64,000 bases of DNA from Oasisia sp. SBJ-2009 (Eukaryota; Annelida; Polychaeta; Sabellida; Siboglinidae), in NCBI GenBank assembly GCA_964017155.1, contig OZ024862.1, positions 43,475,219-43,539,218 on the forward strand. The letters run 5' to 3'. Below are positions 44,337 to 58,500 of the stretch, piece after piece. How positions within the stretch are numbered: the first letter of the stretch is position 1; every line of letters starts with the position of its first letter. A program made the position numbers and the translations under genes. The notes under the pieces were generated by a model, which saw only the letters and a program-made list of their open reading frames with translations, did no database searches and was not told the origin of the DNA.

Positions 44337-47300
44337 TATAGATAATATATACTGTATGTAAAGTATATATCAGTCATCGCAAAGGCACAAACTTGCATTC
44401 CAGTAGTGTGGCTGAATCAGTGTCTGTCCAGTTATTAGACGCACATTTACACGTGAGGCTGACTTCAACTTCCAGTGTCAACAGACAAGCTTCAGGCAAC
44501 ACTCATAGAAAGACTGAAGCTGCTGTAGATAGAACTAGACACATCTAAGTTTATCAGTCCATCTTGAATGAGCCGCGGCTGGAGGAAGTACTGGAGCAGC
44601 AGTGTTTACATTCACATGGCCACTGCTCCGCCTGTAGTCACAGAGCTCACTTGTGATCTCAACCTCTACTTTGATCCTTCTCGCCTCAGGCAGTGTCATG
44701 TGTTTTACAGCAGTTTGTTTGAAGAAGTTTTTATTTTGGCCCACTCCACCAGTCCCTGTGTTGTGCTGGTGTATATTTATAGCTAGTTTTAGCTACCAGC
44801 AGGCACTGTGTGTCAGTGCTTTGTGCTGGCCTCGTGATCAGGAGGTGCTTAGCCTAGGCCAGAGGCAAAACCCACGTGTTTAGTACAGTAAAAAGTAGCT
44901 ACAACTGCTAGCCATGCACATCATGGCATTCAGAAGGTTGAAAGTGTGTGTCTTATACCGTTATACGAGAGGCTAAAAGCAACTGGTGCATTGTATTTAG
45001 TGTCTATGCCAGAGAAAGTAAATAATCATATGTGTGATATCCATTGACTGACAGGTCTATCAAGCATTTTTGGAAATGTTAATATTTCATTTGAACGTCG
45101 TAAGTGTATGAAATACCTGTTACTTTATTTTGTGTTCATATTATATGCATTCAACGTATCAGTATCAACTATATTTAATAAAAGTAAGGCATTTCTAAAT
45201 GTGGCTACTTAAGACATTTCTAAATTTTACCATTTCAAATGTCTCAATTTCCAGTGCTAACTGCAGACTCTGTCTGCAAGTCCTGGGTGTCTTGTTGGTA
45301 TTCCACTCTCTTGTACATTTGCATTCTGTCTATGTAGGCCCAGTAGCGGAGATTCTATCCACGGCACAATGCTAGCACTGAGCTGTCAGGTTTCTCTTAT
45401 CAGCCACAAATCCAGTGCTGTCCATTGCTTTTAGTGTGAGTATCGCGGGGTCCATATCAAGTGGGCCTTCATCAGTCACAGGTAAAACAGTTCACGTTCC
45501 CACGATGAAGCATCAACATCACTTCCCACCATGCAGTTAATGTGGAAATGGAGATTTTTAGCAAAGGGCTGTGCTATGAATTGGATATAGAGAAATAGCC
45601 ACTGGAGTCCCACAAGGGCAGCTGTGTGGTTTTTGTTTTGAAATATTATAGTATTTATAGTATCTGTATACTTAACGGGACCATTTTGAAAACTGTTTAT
45701 GGTTATATTCATGTGTCTGATGTATACACACACATATATGTACTGATATAATGTTTCTCTGGTCCATTCCTCTCAGTCAAGTCTAAGAGGAATGGACGGA
45801 AAAAAGCCAAGAACCAGTTGATCAAGTTTGTACATAGATCATATTTTTAGAGAATATTTTTAGATTTTATTATTATTAGATTAAATTTTAGAGTCAAATT
45901 CTCACACCGGAGTTGCAGCAGATCCATCTTATAACGTAGGTTTTTACAGACATTTTCAGACTTGAAAGACTGAAACCTAACAACCTGAAGCAATTTGTCT
46001 ACATTCAAAGAACAGGTCTGCTAGATTGTTACTTCCTGCAGGCCTTCCATGGAATACCCTGAGAGGGTTAAAGGAAGTAATGATTCAGACTGCTCTATGA
46101 CAGAAAGTGAAGCTCCTGTCTGAATGAGTACCTCACTCACACTGGTTCCTATTCACCAACACATGTTGGGTTAGTTTTTATGTGTTAATTGATGAGCTTT
46201 GCCATGATAAATTGTTGTGACTGCTGGTGGAAGTGCCTGTGGAGCTTCCTGTCATTGACTTCAAGAAGACAACATCCTGTGGGCTGTGCACACATAGCTA
46301 GTTCTTGCTAGGTGCAGAGCTAGCTCTTGCTATGGACTGAGCTAGCTTTTGCTAGGGACTGAGCTAGCTTTTGCTAGGTACTGAGCTAGCTCATGCTAGG
46401 TACTGAGCTAGCTCTTGCTAGGTACTGAGCTAGCTTTTGCTAGGTAGGAGCTAGCTTTTGCTAGGTACTGAGCTAGCTCTTGCTAGGTATGTACTGAGCT
46501 AGCTCTTGCTCTACAGTGTCTTTGGTTTATCCTGCTGTGATGCTGATAGATGAAGCTAAACTATTTTTGCTTTCCTCTGATGCTAACAGGCATTAGTGTG
46601 AAACACTTTCCATGATTTTCTTCCAATGAAGCCCGCCAATATAAATATTGATTTAGGGGTACATGTACTGCTTGATGACTGGATGATAAAATTGTTCTGT
46701 TTTCTCTCATTCTATCGGTTGTTGTTTTCAGGCTGGTGGATACGTAGGTGTAATCTAACAAGTAAATTCGATGAAACACTAGCTTTAACTACTAAAATGA
46801 CATGTATGTAATCAAGCTGACTCAAACACTAAACTCTCATAGAATTTCTCATAGATCACAAAAGATAAATTCTAGCTTCAATTCTATACAATAATTCCCC
46901 AGAATGCTGATACAATATTGTAACATAATTATTATAAATACATTCAGATTGTCTGACCATCATATATTCATGAGCTGTACTGCCCAGGTACAATACAGCG
47001 AAATCACTATTTATGAGCATGCAATGAAACATGCCCCACCCTCAGTCAGTATTCACTTAGAACACAATGATTTGAAGAGAAGAAAGTCATTGGAACATAC
47101 ACATGGCAGATGGTTGTCAGTAAATAATTAATTTGCCATCTTTGCTCATTATACCATTGGAGGAATGCAGACATCATGAGAGGTCAGCCCTGTTAGTCTA
47201 CCCTCATCCTGAGGCATTACGTCATGGGTAATTGCTGTGATTATGAAACCAAGTGCTATGTGGTTTTACTGGCAACAATCATAGTCCCTACCAGCAGCAT

Positions 47301-47752
47301 TTAAAATGATAATGATAGTCGGAAATACGTGTAACCATCCGGTGATAATCGGCTATTAGTTCTTGCAGCGGAGGTGATGGTTAATCTGTCATTATAATTG
47401 TACATGTTCCATTTGGATGTATTTATTCATTGTATGACGCCAAGTGGTTATACTTTCGAGTATAGGACTGCAATGAGAACTTAGCATGTTTGATGGTCTT
47501 AGTCAGTGTGAAGGAAATGGGTGGCTTGTTGTGAAATATTAATGTCTTCGAAATTTGTTGTTTGAGTATCAATAAATTGTTTAACATCTTGGAAAAAAGA
47601 AATAAATTCTGTACATTTCCAACCTGAATTAAAATGATCATTTCACCTAAATTCTAGGAATTGTCATGACATCATAATGATTTATAGGATACACAGTTCT
47701 ACGGCTGTTGACTATGTTTGTATTTAATGTAAAGCTTGCATTTAGTAGTTTA

Positions 47753-47847
<95 letters not shown>

Positions 47848-47867
47848 ATGTATGTATGTATATATTC

Positions 47868-47945
<78 letters not shown>

Positions 47946-50900
47946 ATGTATATATATGTGTGTGTATATGTATATTATATACACACACACCCAATAATGT
48001 TAAACCTATCGCAGTTGTGACACCATTTGATCATGTTCTCAGCTCTATCTATATTTATCATAACTGTGTAGTTTAGTCAATTGGCCGGTGCTTTGAGCAT
48101 GTTCCACAGTAAATTTGCCATATTGATTTTTGTTCATGACACAAGCTGCAAAGTGTCAGATGCTGGCATGCATGCATAATGACGTGCATGCGCAAGTGCT
48201 CTTTCTTGGGCGGCTGCTAAATGTAGTTGATGGGAATGAGGCTATGTACACAGATCTGACGGCTGGCTAATACACATCATGTAGGACATCACTATCCGAT
48301 TCATGCCTCCATTCCCTGCAGGTAGCCTCCGGTCACTAACTAACCTGTAGTTGATTATCTTCCTGTAACCCACTTCCTACTCATTCAGTATTTATAGTTT
48401 GTATGTTTACATTTAGGAGAGCAGTATCGCCACAGTCTTTAAACCACTGGGTTTTATTTCTCTTTTCTTCAATGTTAAGTTGAGGTCCTCGTGGTCTTAC
48501 AAAGCCAGTGGAATTGTAACATATAATAACAGCATTTTTGTTACTGGGAAAACGGTCCTGTTAATTGGAAATGGAATGTTCATAATTATATGAAGATTGA
48601 TTGTGTTTCACACCTTTCCATAAACCACTAGAAACAAGTGTGATGTTGAAGAATAAGTCATGGAGGCTTGCACTACTTCCTCTAGCTCTCGCCTCTCAGC
48701 CATTGTATTCATGATCGCTACTGTCAGAACGAGAGAGCTAGAGAAAGAGCTCATATAATCTAGGCACCAAGTCTCATGGTCAGAGTTCAGTCTGTCTGCA
48801 GACTGTGTCATGCAGATACTTATCAGGTCATTGGTTGGGTTTTTGATACATAAGTTGCTAGATGGAGAGGTCAGAACTCACACGTCTCACCAAGTGCACG
48901 AGTCAGTAATAGGACAAAAAGACACTCCGATCCCTGCATAAAAAAGTTTGATTGTTCCAGTGCCAGCTGGGGTTTGTGGGGCCTGCCTTGTTTACTGACA
49001 CCTGTCTGGACATAGACCCTGAAACCACCTCTGGGGTTATATGGTGCAACGCAGCCAGTGATTGATGCCAAATTGCATGAGTTTGCCCAGACTATTCCAG
49101 GCACAGGGCTCTGGTAAATAATAGTACTGGTAGTAATAGTAAACTTTGTTTGCACCTTACTACTCTTTATATCCTCAGGTATCTTAATTATTGCTTCACT
49201 CATAGCCCCTATGTGGTTGTCATTGTTTGTTATATAATTGTAGCCTTCGTCTTTGTAATTAACATCTTCACCACAGAGACTGACAGTTGACATCATCATA
49301 TCTGCAGTAAATGCTCCCAGTGACTTTTTAAATTGTAATATCCATGAGATGGAATTTGGAGTGGTCAGATATTGTTCATCTACTCTGACTACATGTACAT
49401 AGTTGGACAGGACTCCTTCAGGAAAGGCTGGCATGTTGAAAGAGCCATCTCCATCTTGCATTGATTGGCATCCACAGGAAATGAGCTAGCAATCAACTGG
49501 TCCTTGTTCTTCACCAAGAACCAATATTACAGGCTGTCTTATCTCAGGCCTAACATCAGTGGGGCACCATGGCACAATGGGTGAAACACATATATGTGCT
49601 ATGTGAATTGTTTTGAAAATAACTTATTGCTTCACAGAACCAATTTGGTCACATTTCACTTTTCAGTGGCACTAATGTCTGTGTTATAGTTGTGAGAAAT
49701 TGTATTCATCTTATTACGTATGAACTATAGACAGCAATTTAGTTCAGATTTATATATTTCACACTGTGAATTGTTTGTAATACTGCCAGATATTCTAAAA
49801 ATATAAGACCAAATTAAATAAATAAATTAGTATAATTAATGATACATCATAACAATCGATAAAGATCCAATCTTACAACACAGATGGACACGTAGTGTGT
49901 GTGAGGCAGACAGATTGTTGTGTCACTTTGGCCAGTGACCCGCCATCATAATCATATCACTGCCAGACAGGTTGAAGCCTAGTGCAAATATTGTGAGTGA
50001 ATTGGGGATCGATCAGTGGTGACAAAGTCAACCTGAGACAAAGACGTCTTGTCACCTACTCTAGCTACAGTTGCTAATCACTGCCTGCTTCAGTAAACCC
50101 AACACTTCAAGACTCAGCTTCAGTGTCATATCACATATGATGCAGCTATAATTAAAACTGTTCTGACCCAGTGTACTGTACTTCCTTCTTGAAAGATAAC
50201 ACGTTTATTATTACACATTTTAAAGTAGTCTTTTTACAGTTAGTCAGTTTGGAGATTCTCTTGAACCCCAAGTCATATAGTTTAAGAAGTTTTCTTGATG
50301 TGTGTGATAGGATATTATTGTGTTTTTCAAACCAGTCCAGTGATTGAATATATCTTTCGTTTGACTATATAAGTCCTTTCCTGAGAGAAAAGCCATTTAT
50401 TTAGTCTGTCTTTAAGGCATCTATTCTGAATGTTGAAACCACATACTGAGAGAAAGATACTGAGAGAAAGATTTACTGTTGTCTGTCTTGGGTGCTACCT
50501 GTGGTCTGGGAGATCCTCTTTCAGTGACTCACCCTGTAGCACACAGGCACCAAATGGGAAACAATCAAGCTGTGTATGTCTAGGACTTGTTTGGCCAGTG
50601 GCCATAGGTCAGACATGACTCTGGAATGACCAGGCAGGTTTTGAGGCACTATTGAACTCACATAACAGGGTATTGAAATAAAGGATATTAAATGAGTATG
50701 CACTCTTCTATATTAGCATTATGGCAGTCATACCCTATGACACCAATTACCCCAAGACTTACCCCGTCTCTTGGGTAATCATTACCTTCCAGCGAAGGGT
50801 ATAATCTCGGTTTTAGTCTTTCACTAGGCGTACTGTGCACCCGGCCACCCAGCTTCGGGTGAGATTTTAAATATAGTGTACTGGACTACTGATGACTACA

Positions 50901-53829
50901 ATGACATGGGTGCACGTGTAGTGACAACATAGGAAACATAATGCTGGGACACAACACTGCGTGTGTTTAGTCAAGGTTTATACACTGCACTGGTTTTCTC
51001 TCTCCTGACTTCGCCCTTTGTACCTCAATTACATGTGCCAGACACTCTCTTATTATTCCATTATTATTCTCAGAACATGATTTTGTTACAGTGCACAACA
51101 GGGAGGGCATTCTTAGCTGCTTGTTCCTGTTGATATTGTGAAATATGTATTCAGCAAACAAATCCATAGTCATGGACCTCCAGAGCATCAGATTGACACC
51201 CGCCTGAATGCATCTTATGCTTGACACAATGAGCGTTACAAATACAATAACGTCTTATAGATACTTTCAACTTCAAGGGGGCGACAGTTTGACATGACTC
51301 TGTCTGGTTGAATGGAAGCATCTTGTAGATGAATGCCCAGTCAAGCTGTTATCACACATTTAAGCTGTTTCACTACTGCTGCCTTTTGTACTCAAATGAA
51401 TCACAAAGACCCAAAAAGATTCCTGGTTTAAATTCCCTCACATCGGCATCGAATGACAGCACCATTCCTCTGTTGAGTGCTTTCTTCTTTCGATCAGTAA
51501 AAGTGTAAAATAGTATGTTTCGTTAAATGAGACCTGGCATTCAAGTCTGTCACACAAATTGAGGTTGTCATGTGATCTAATCAGGGCACGTATATATCAA
51601 CAGGCAAGTGAAACAATGGCCTTGGTTTACCTCCGTAACTTTTGCATCCAGTGGTATGACTTTCAGTTGTGATACCACCACTGAGACACCGTGGTGTTCC
51701 AGTGCGGTTATCAGCCTGTGGTTTTCTGTTCTGCTTATCTTATGCAGTCTGTGGAACCTTTTTCTGTGACAAACTCCTACGTGGAGGTTGGGGAGATTAC
51801 ATCGTGTGTGGAGGTTGTGTACTGTCTAGGTTCTTCCTTTTGTGTCCTGGGTTACCTGCCAGGAGAGATTGCTGTTAATGACACCACAGTCCTTTCCCGT
51901 AGTCTGTCTGGCTGTCTCTGGAATGGTTTGGTGGTAAAGGAGAGAGATGTGAATTTAGTACACATGTATAAATCACTCCATTACAGAAATGCTGTGGAAT
52001 GATACTCTATTTTGGTTGTTGCATGTTATGCTGACTATCACTCAGTGTGTAAAACTAAGCTTCAGACTGACACCCCTTTATACATGAAACTCAAATATCA
52101 CAATTAGGTCAGAAGTTAACAAACCACTGTGTTGTAAAAAACAAAGCTTGTCTTGAGAATTGAGAGATATTGCTAGTAACACTGTCTGTCTGACCCATCA
52201 GTTAATGAATGTAAGGAATATAGGACATAAGAACCAGGAACAAGGTAAGATAAAACCAAAACTCCACCAAATCGATCTGTTGATCAACAAGGCCTCATTT
52301 GTACAGCTGCAGTCGTCATGGACAACGAGTGTTTCCTGGATGCCTTTAGTTCTAGGAACAAGTTCTAGGAAACTTGACTAGTCCCACTAGGAATACGAAC
52401 AGGTGTACACCTGTAGGTAGTTAGGTTATATTTAGTTGGGCACTTGCAAGGGTCATGGGTCATTTGAAGGGGTCACTTACTCCTCTCTGAGTATGTTTAT
52501 CAGCTGAACCAGTGATGGCCGTCTGCTTGGCATCACTGATTCTAGAATTTTGTTATGTAGCTAGCTACCTGCAGATGCACTATTAGTGCCAACTAGCTGT
52601 GCTTATTCTCTACAAGTACTACAGTTTTGTTAAGTAATTTAAAGAAAAAAGTATTATTTCCAAAACTGTAGTCCATGTTTCAGCATTTCTCACAAAACAA
52701 ACTTTTGGTTACCAATCTAGGTTGTAATTATGTAATTTTGTCTTTTCATTAAGTTGATGCCAAGATTTCATATAACAAAAAACAGAAAATGTATTTTGGT
52801 TCATAGCTGAGCTCCTTGAGACTCTGGCTGAGTGAAGAAGAAATCTAAGCAGCCATCATCTCTGCAGCCTCCCACACAGCCTCTAGTATCCATTTCCATG
52901 TGAAGTTTCATTTTCTTGACAGATTGACCTATATCTGACCTGTTTTGCTAAAGTAAGGCCAGATGCGATGGAGGCTACTCTCTTGAGCTCAAGCGGGTTG
53001 ACAGAACTGGGAATTCTTAATAATAATGTAATAATTGTAGTCTAATGAAAGAAAGAAAATTGTCACTAATTATAATTATTATAAAATACAACTATATAAT
53101 AAAAAATAATTAATCAATAAATTATGTGTCACTAATTATAATTATTATAAAATACAGCTATATAATAAAAAATAATTAATCAATAAACTATAAGTAAAAA
53201 TATTTTAAATAAGCACACACACATATAATACAATAATAGTCAAATTAAATATTAATAATATGTCTAAGGAATGTGAGCAGTTAGCCAGTTTAAACATCAG
53301 TTGCTCTCCAAACGCTGTGCAACTGCAGTCAGTTTATAGTGAAACTCATTTGCATCGTGCATGATTTCCCATGGTGGCTGCTTGTTGCGTTCTTCCTTTG
53401 TTGCGTGTCTTTCCCACCAGCATCCTGTCCCCACCCTCCCTCGCCCATCCATCTCTCCACACATGCCATCTGCCACCGCCACTGACAGCAGTGTCAATAC
53501 CAGCTCACACACGTGTCGCACACACAGAGCCCTCCATGCACAGGTGATTGTTCTGTTCATGGGTGGACACAGGTAGTCACAGGCAGCTGGGTTTGTGGAG
53601 TCTGTAGGGTGGGAGGGTGGGAGGGTGGACAGGAGAGTGGCTGAATCGTGAGGATAAAATAATGGAATGCTTTTTGTTTGTTTTTGTTGCGTGTAGAATT
53701 AACAAACAAATAAATGTTTGAGATTACTGTGGTATCTTTCAGTTTCTTTGTTTTCTTAACAAGTCTATGAAATCACTCAATTCAATGTTTTGACCACTAT
53801 CAGTAGCCGACTTTGTCAGGAACTGTATG

Positions 53830-53862
<33 letters not shown>

Positions 53863-53887
53863 ATATACAGAGGTGTATATTTATATA

Positions 53888-53946
<59 letters not shown>

Positions 53947-55545
53947 CCCTCCCCACCAGATGGGGTGGTGAGCAGGCAGTAATCCCCGCCCCTGCTTTTA
54001 CTTTGTTTTTGTAAAATGTACTCTCCAAAATTCTGTCATTTAATGCCATTTGCATATTCTGTGACTTTTGTTGCAAATGTCACATGTGTCATTCTATTGT
54101 GTGGGACAACAGGTGGACTTGATTATATGTGTGTGTACATTTTGTCAATGACTCTAATTACATTAATTAGACACCTGGCCTCAGTGTCCTGTGTGTAACT
54201 TCAGATGTTTTCCTGGTCATTTGCTGGCATTGTGAGCACACCTGGGAGCCAATTAAAAATGTGGACGTGTCAGTGAAATTAGTTAATGGTTGTTAAATTT
54301 ATGTTTTGTGACAATGATTCAGCGAAAGTGATGATTTCCTTTGTCACCAAAATAATGGTGTGGATAAGTTTGAGTACTTTCATTGAGGTGATAATCCATT
54401 TCAAGATGCATTATAATGTATAATAATATATATGATCATTTTAATTGTTTACAGCAAACATTTTAATTATTTTAAATTGGCGGCATAATTTTTTTTAAAA
54501 CCAAGATATCTCAGCTTTGTATCAATACACTATCACAATAACACTAGTACATAAGATTGTTTATCATGTCAATCATTAAATATATTTACACAAGAGTGAC
54601 AAAGATTACAAATTGATCATCAGCTAATATGAATATGTCATTATGTGTCACTCACTGAATTCAGACATGTAACCGAGATGAACATACATATCGGCTGGGT
54701 ATGAAGATTGCATGCATTGCATGAAGCCAGGGCGACTAATTACTGTGGTAGAGCCTTGGGAAATTAGACGCTCACAAATAGTACTCACATATCATCAGAG
54801 GTAGCATGATTACCGGTACTGCATATGTATTGGGTCACTGTTATTAATTAGTGTTCAGCCACAGCCACTAATGTGTCTGAATCAAACCAAGTTAACAAAT
54901 GGGTAGATCAGAGTTATGTGAAGATTACGGTAGTTGCCCCTTGATCTGCTTCACAACATGGGAAGCATGGAGATTAGGTTTCCCTGAAGTCCTGAACCCC
55001 AGGTGAATGTGGGGTTAGAATGGATGGATAGGGTTACACCCCTCTGACCTCACAGAGGCAACACAGCCTCCAGCATTACCCTTTGTAAGGGCGGGGCAAC
55101 AGCTAAACAGGGTGTACTACAACAGTCCTACCAAATTACATGTCGCAGCATCACTTGTATGCAATATTATAAATTTGTTACACTTTGTAGTTTTGATAAA
55201 AAAATCTATAGTGACTGTTTGGTTGTAATAAATAATATAATCATACTGTCTTTTTGTCAGTAAATCTGAGCATATTTCATACTGAAATGCAGTAGACCAA
55301 CACCCCATGTGTGATTTGTTTTTGTTTACTTGTCACTTTGTTTAGATTCTGTAAAACAAACAATGAGTCAATGGTGGGCATTAAATCTTCATTAAGTGCA
55401 CAATACACTTAGTTCATGTAACATGGGTTATAAAATGCCTTGCTGTGATGTGAGTGTTTGCCCATCTATTTTAGTTCTTGAACAGAATGTTCTCTCTTGT
55501 GTTGACATTGTCACTGCATAATTCCACCATATCAATTCAAAGTTG

Positions 55546-55593
<48 letters not shown>

Positions 55594-58500
55594 GATTTAG
55601 TATACAACTTGGGACTATGTTTTGAGGCTTGATGCTGAGATGTGAATCTCAGGGCTTGAACCTGTCACGCAGTTTGTTGTGATTCATTGTTGTTGGTATG
55701 TAAAAAGAATGAGCATTACCCAACAGTGACAACATACTCAGCCATATGGCTGACACCTGCTGCTGTGTGGCTGCTGGCTGCCACTTTACACCTCTCTGTG
55801 GACTTTGCTCAGCTCTTACTGCTGATTGATAGGAGGCAATAGTCGGGTTATTGGAAGTACTTACACCTGGATTCGAAGAAGTGAACAAGTTTACGTCATC
55901 GATGGACCCTGGTGCCTTGAGATACTGACTTTGGTACTCTCTCTCACCATATGGTCTTCAGCCAATCCTGTAATCAAGTGAAGACATTGGCCGTACACTC
56001 ACTACAATAATGATATTTGCCAAATAAAGTGTACAGGATTCCTACACAGGTGAATTTTAGAAAGTAGCCTGATTGTCTTAGTACTAGCTAACCATCATCA
56101 TTAGTTGCATCTGTCCAGTATTGCTGTGTTGTGAAACAACTTTATTTATGTCAAAAGAAAACTGACAAAGACACCAGCAGTTTGTTACTGTTTGCATATA
56201 ACACATTGCTCATTGTAGCATAATAAAAAGACCAACATCTTCTTGTAAGAAAATCTGTTGGACCATCTATTTCACCACAAATATGTTGCTGGGTATAAAC
56301 ATGTTCTTCATACATATGTGGTTCTAGATTGTAAAAATTGCCAAAGGCAAAACATTGCAACATAAATTTTATGTGAAATAAATACTGTAATTTAATTCAC
56401 ATGCCAGTCCGCATTGCCTCATGAATATGCAACATCAGTTTATTGGCACAGCTGCAGTGCCATGTGTGCGTTGTTATTTTGTTGAGATCTGACATCAATA
56501 TCTGGACATGTGCTGTTAATGCTATTAGTCCAGATAGGTTTTTCCTATATTTTATGATCTATTCTGAGCTAGACATGTATCTAGTTTCTTTTAGCCTTTA
56601 TTTTGTTTTAAATAATGTACTATCTGGTCCCGTCAGTAGCTTTGCCCAATTTCCAGACAAAATAGGAAGGCTCCATCAATGTGTCACTCACTAATCAGGC
56701 AACTGCAGATGGTTAGTTTGGCAAAAACTGTGGTTTGACGTCATTAATTGCCAGGTATATTAAACTAATCATCACTCAATGGAGGCTGTTTGGTGTCATG
56801 TGGTTAATGCAACTTCCCATGGTTGTCAGCTCAGTTTGGGAGGAAATGAGGTGACCCTAGGGTTGGGGTAATTATGTGGTGGGCCAGGTGCAGGGCTTGA
56901 CAGGGAACTGGTTGAGTTAATGTCACTGTTTTGGGGTCGTCTCATCATTCTGCAGAGTTCAGAAAGATGCAGTATTCTTTATACTGGTTCAGACCATCAC
57001 CTAGCTTCACCAGTATGTGGTGATGGATTTGCAAGTTTGAGCAAATCATTACAGCTTCCGGTGCAAAGCTATGGCTAAAACATGTTGGAATCAAGTAAGG
57101 TGGCGTGGTTGGCAGTGCACTGCCCTGGTGCTGGTGCTAACAGTCATTATAGTCTCTGACAGTCTCTGACAGTCACCCACATTTATATCTATGGAGTCAC
57201 CACAGTCTCTTACAGTGACAGTCACCATAGTCCTTAACAACAGTCACCATAGTCGCAATGTGTGTTGATACATTTGTTCTGGTCAATAGATGCTGCCACA
57301 GTATATAGGCCTAGTTATTTTCCCAGCATTACAGTGATAATATGTAATTTAGTACACTTTGGGGGCTTCGTTAATTTGCGTGGCCTCGTCCCATGGACTT
57401 CCCATTGCATGTGAATGTTTGATGTAGAGGACTAAGTCAAGCGACCACTGGTTGGCTGTCAGCAGTACCCCTGTACTCAGTTACTCCTGTGTACAGTTAC
57501 ACCTGTGTCACTGTGTGCAGTTACACATGTACACAGTAACACCTGTACACAGTTACACGTGTATACAGTTACGGGCCACAGCATCACACAGTTAACATTT
57601 ACAGCTATCGACCAGCAGCAGTGAAGTTTCATAAATAGTTTGTTCCGCATTTGTTTGGCCACTGTGGCAACAAGCATTTCATGCTCCAGCATCAATAAAT
57701 GTTGCAATCGATCGATTTGAAAAGCCTATTGCGATATAGATTATTGCACTGGATGTAAACCAACACCTGTTGCATTGTGTCGAATCATAATGGCGTAACT
57801 ATACTTGTATGGTGAGCACTTCCGCATGTTAATATTTGACTAGGAATTGTCACATGCCGAGGGAGCATCCTTTACCAAGGGAGCATAACCAGTAACCACA
57901 GTGGAGACTATACATATTTGATTGCTTTCACTAAAGAACTTTTCATTCTAATTTATGTTAGATCAGTTGAGAGACTGACTGGTCAGTTTGTGCAGAGACA
58001 ATCTAGAGATGCTGCAAGCTACTGACCAGACGATTTGACCACACGACACCCGCTACTGATCAATACATCCAGGCACTGACCACACTTATCAATACATCCA
58101 GGCACTGACCACACTTAAGCACGTTGTCAGGGTTCAGTGGCTTGGTTGTAATTAATAATTGAACTAAGGCATGTGCACATGCATGCATGTGTGCCCATGT
58201 GCATGCGTGCATATATTAAGTGTGCATGTGCATGCCTGGATGTGTAATGATATGTACATAATGACATGTGCGTGTCGGTGTGTAAAAAAGTTTGTGTTTT
58301 GTGGACATTTGCGGACATGCATGACTGTGTACATGTGTGTGTGCAACTGTGCATCTGTGTTGCGTGTATGAGTTTACGCGTATGCGTGACGACGTGTGCT
58401 CGCATCCATTCAGACATGCAAGCATGAGTGACATACAGTGGTCACAGCTGCTACAATCACTGTCATCTGTACAGAAGGTACAGAATGCCAACAGTAAAAA

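Noticed and set aside
45762..45833. Possible extra MTSS1 exon (CTCAG followed by an open stretch with [11 protein letters not shown])
   Set aside because: No good donor, no match at this position in the family, and MTSS1 exons 3 and 4 already join cleanly. A 12-bp inverted repeat (GTCCATTCCTCT / AGAGGAATGGAC) explains part of the pattern.
47708..48076. Tyr-Ile-rich open frames on both strands (also 44123-44398, 53816-54076)
   Set aside because: Translations of (TA)n microsatellites.
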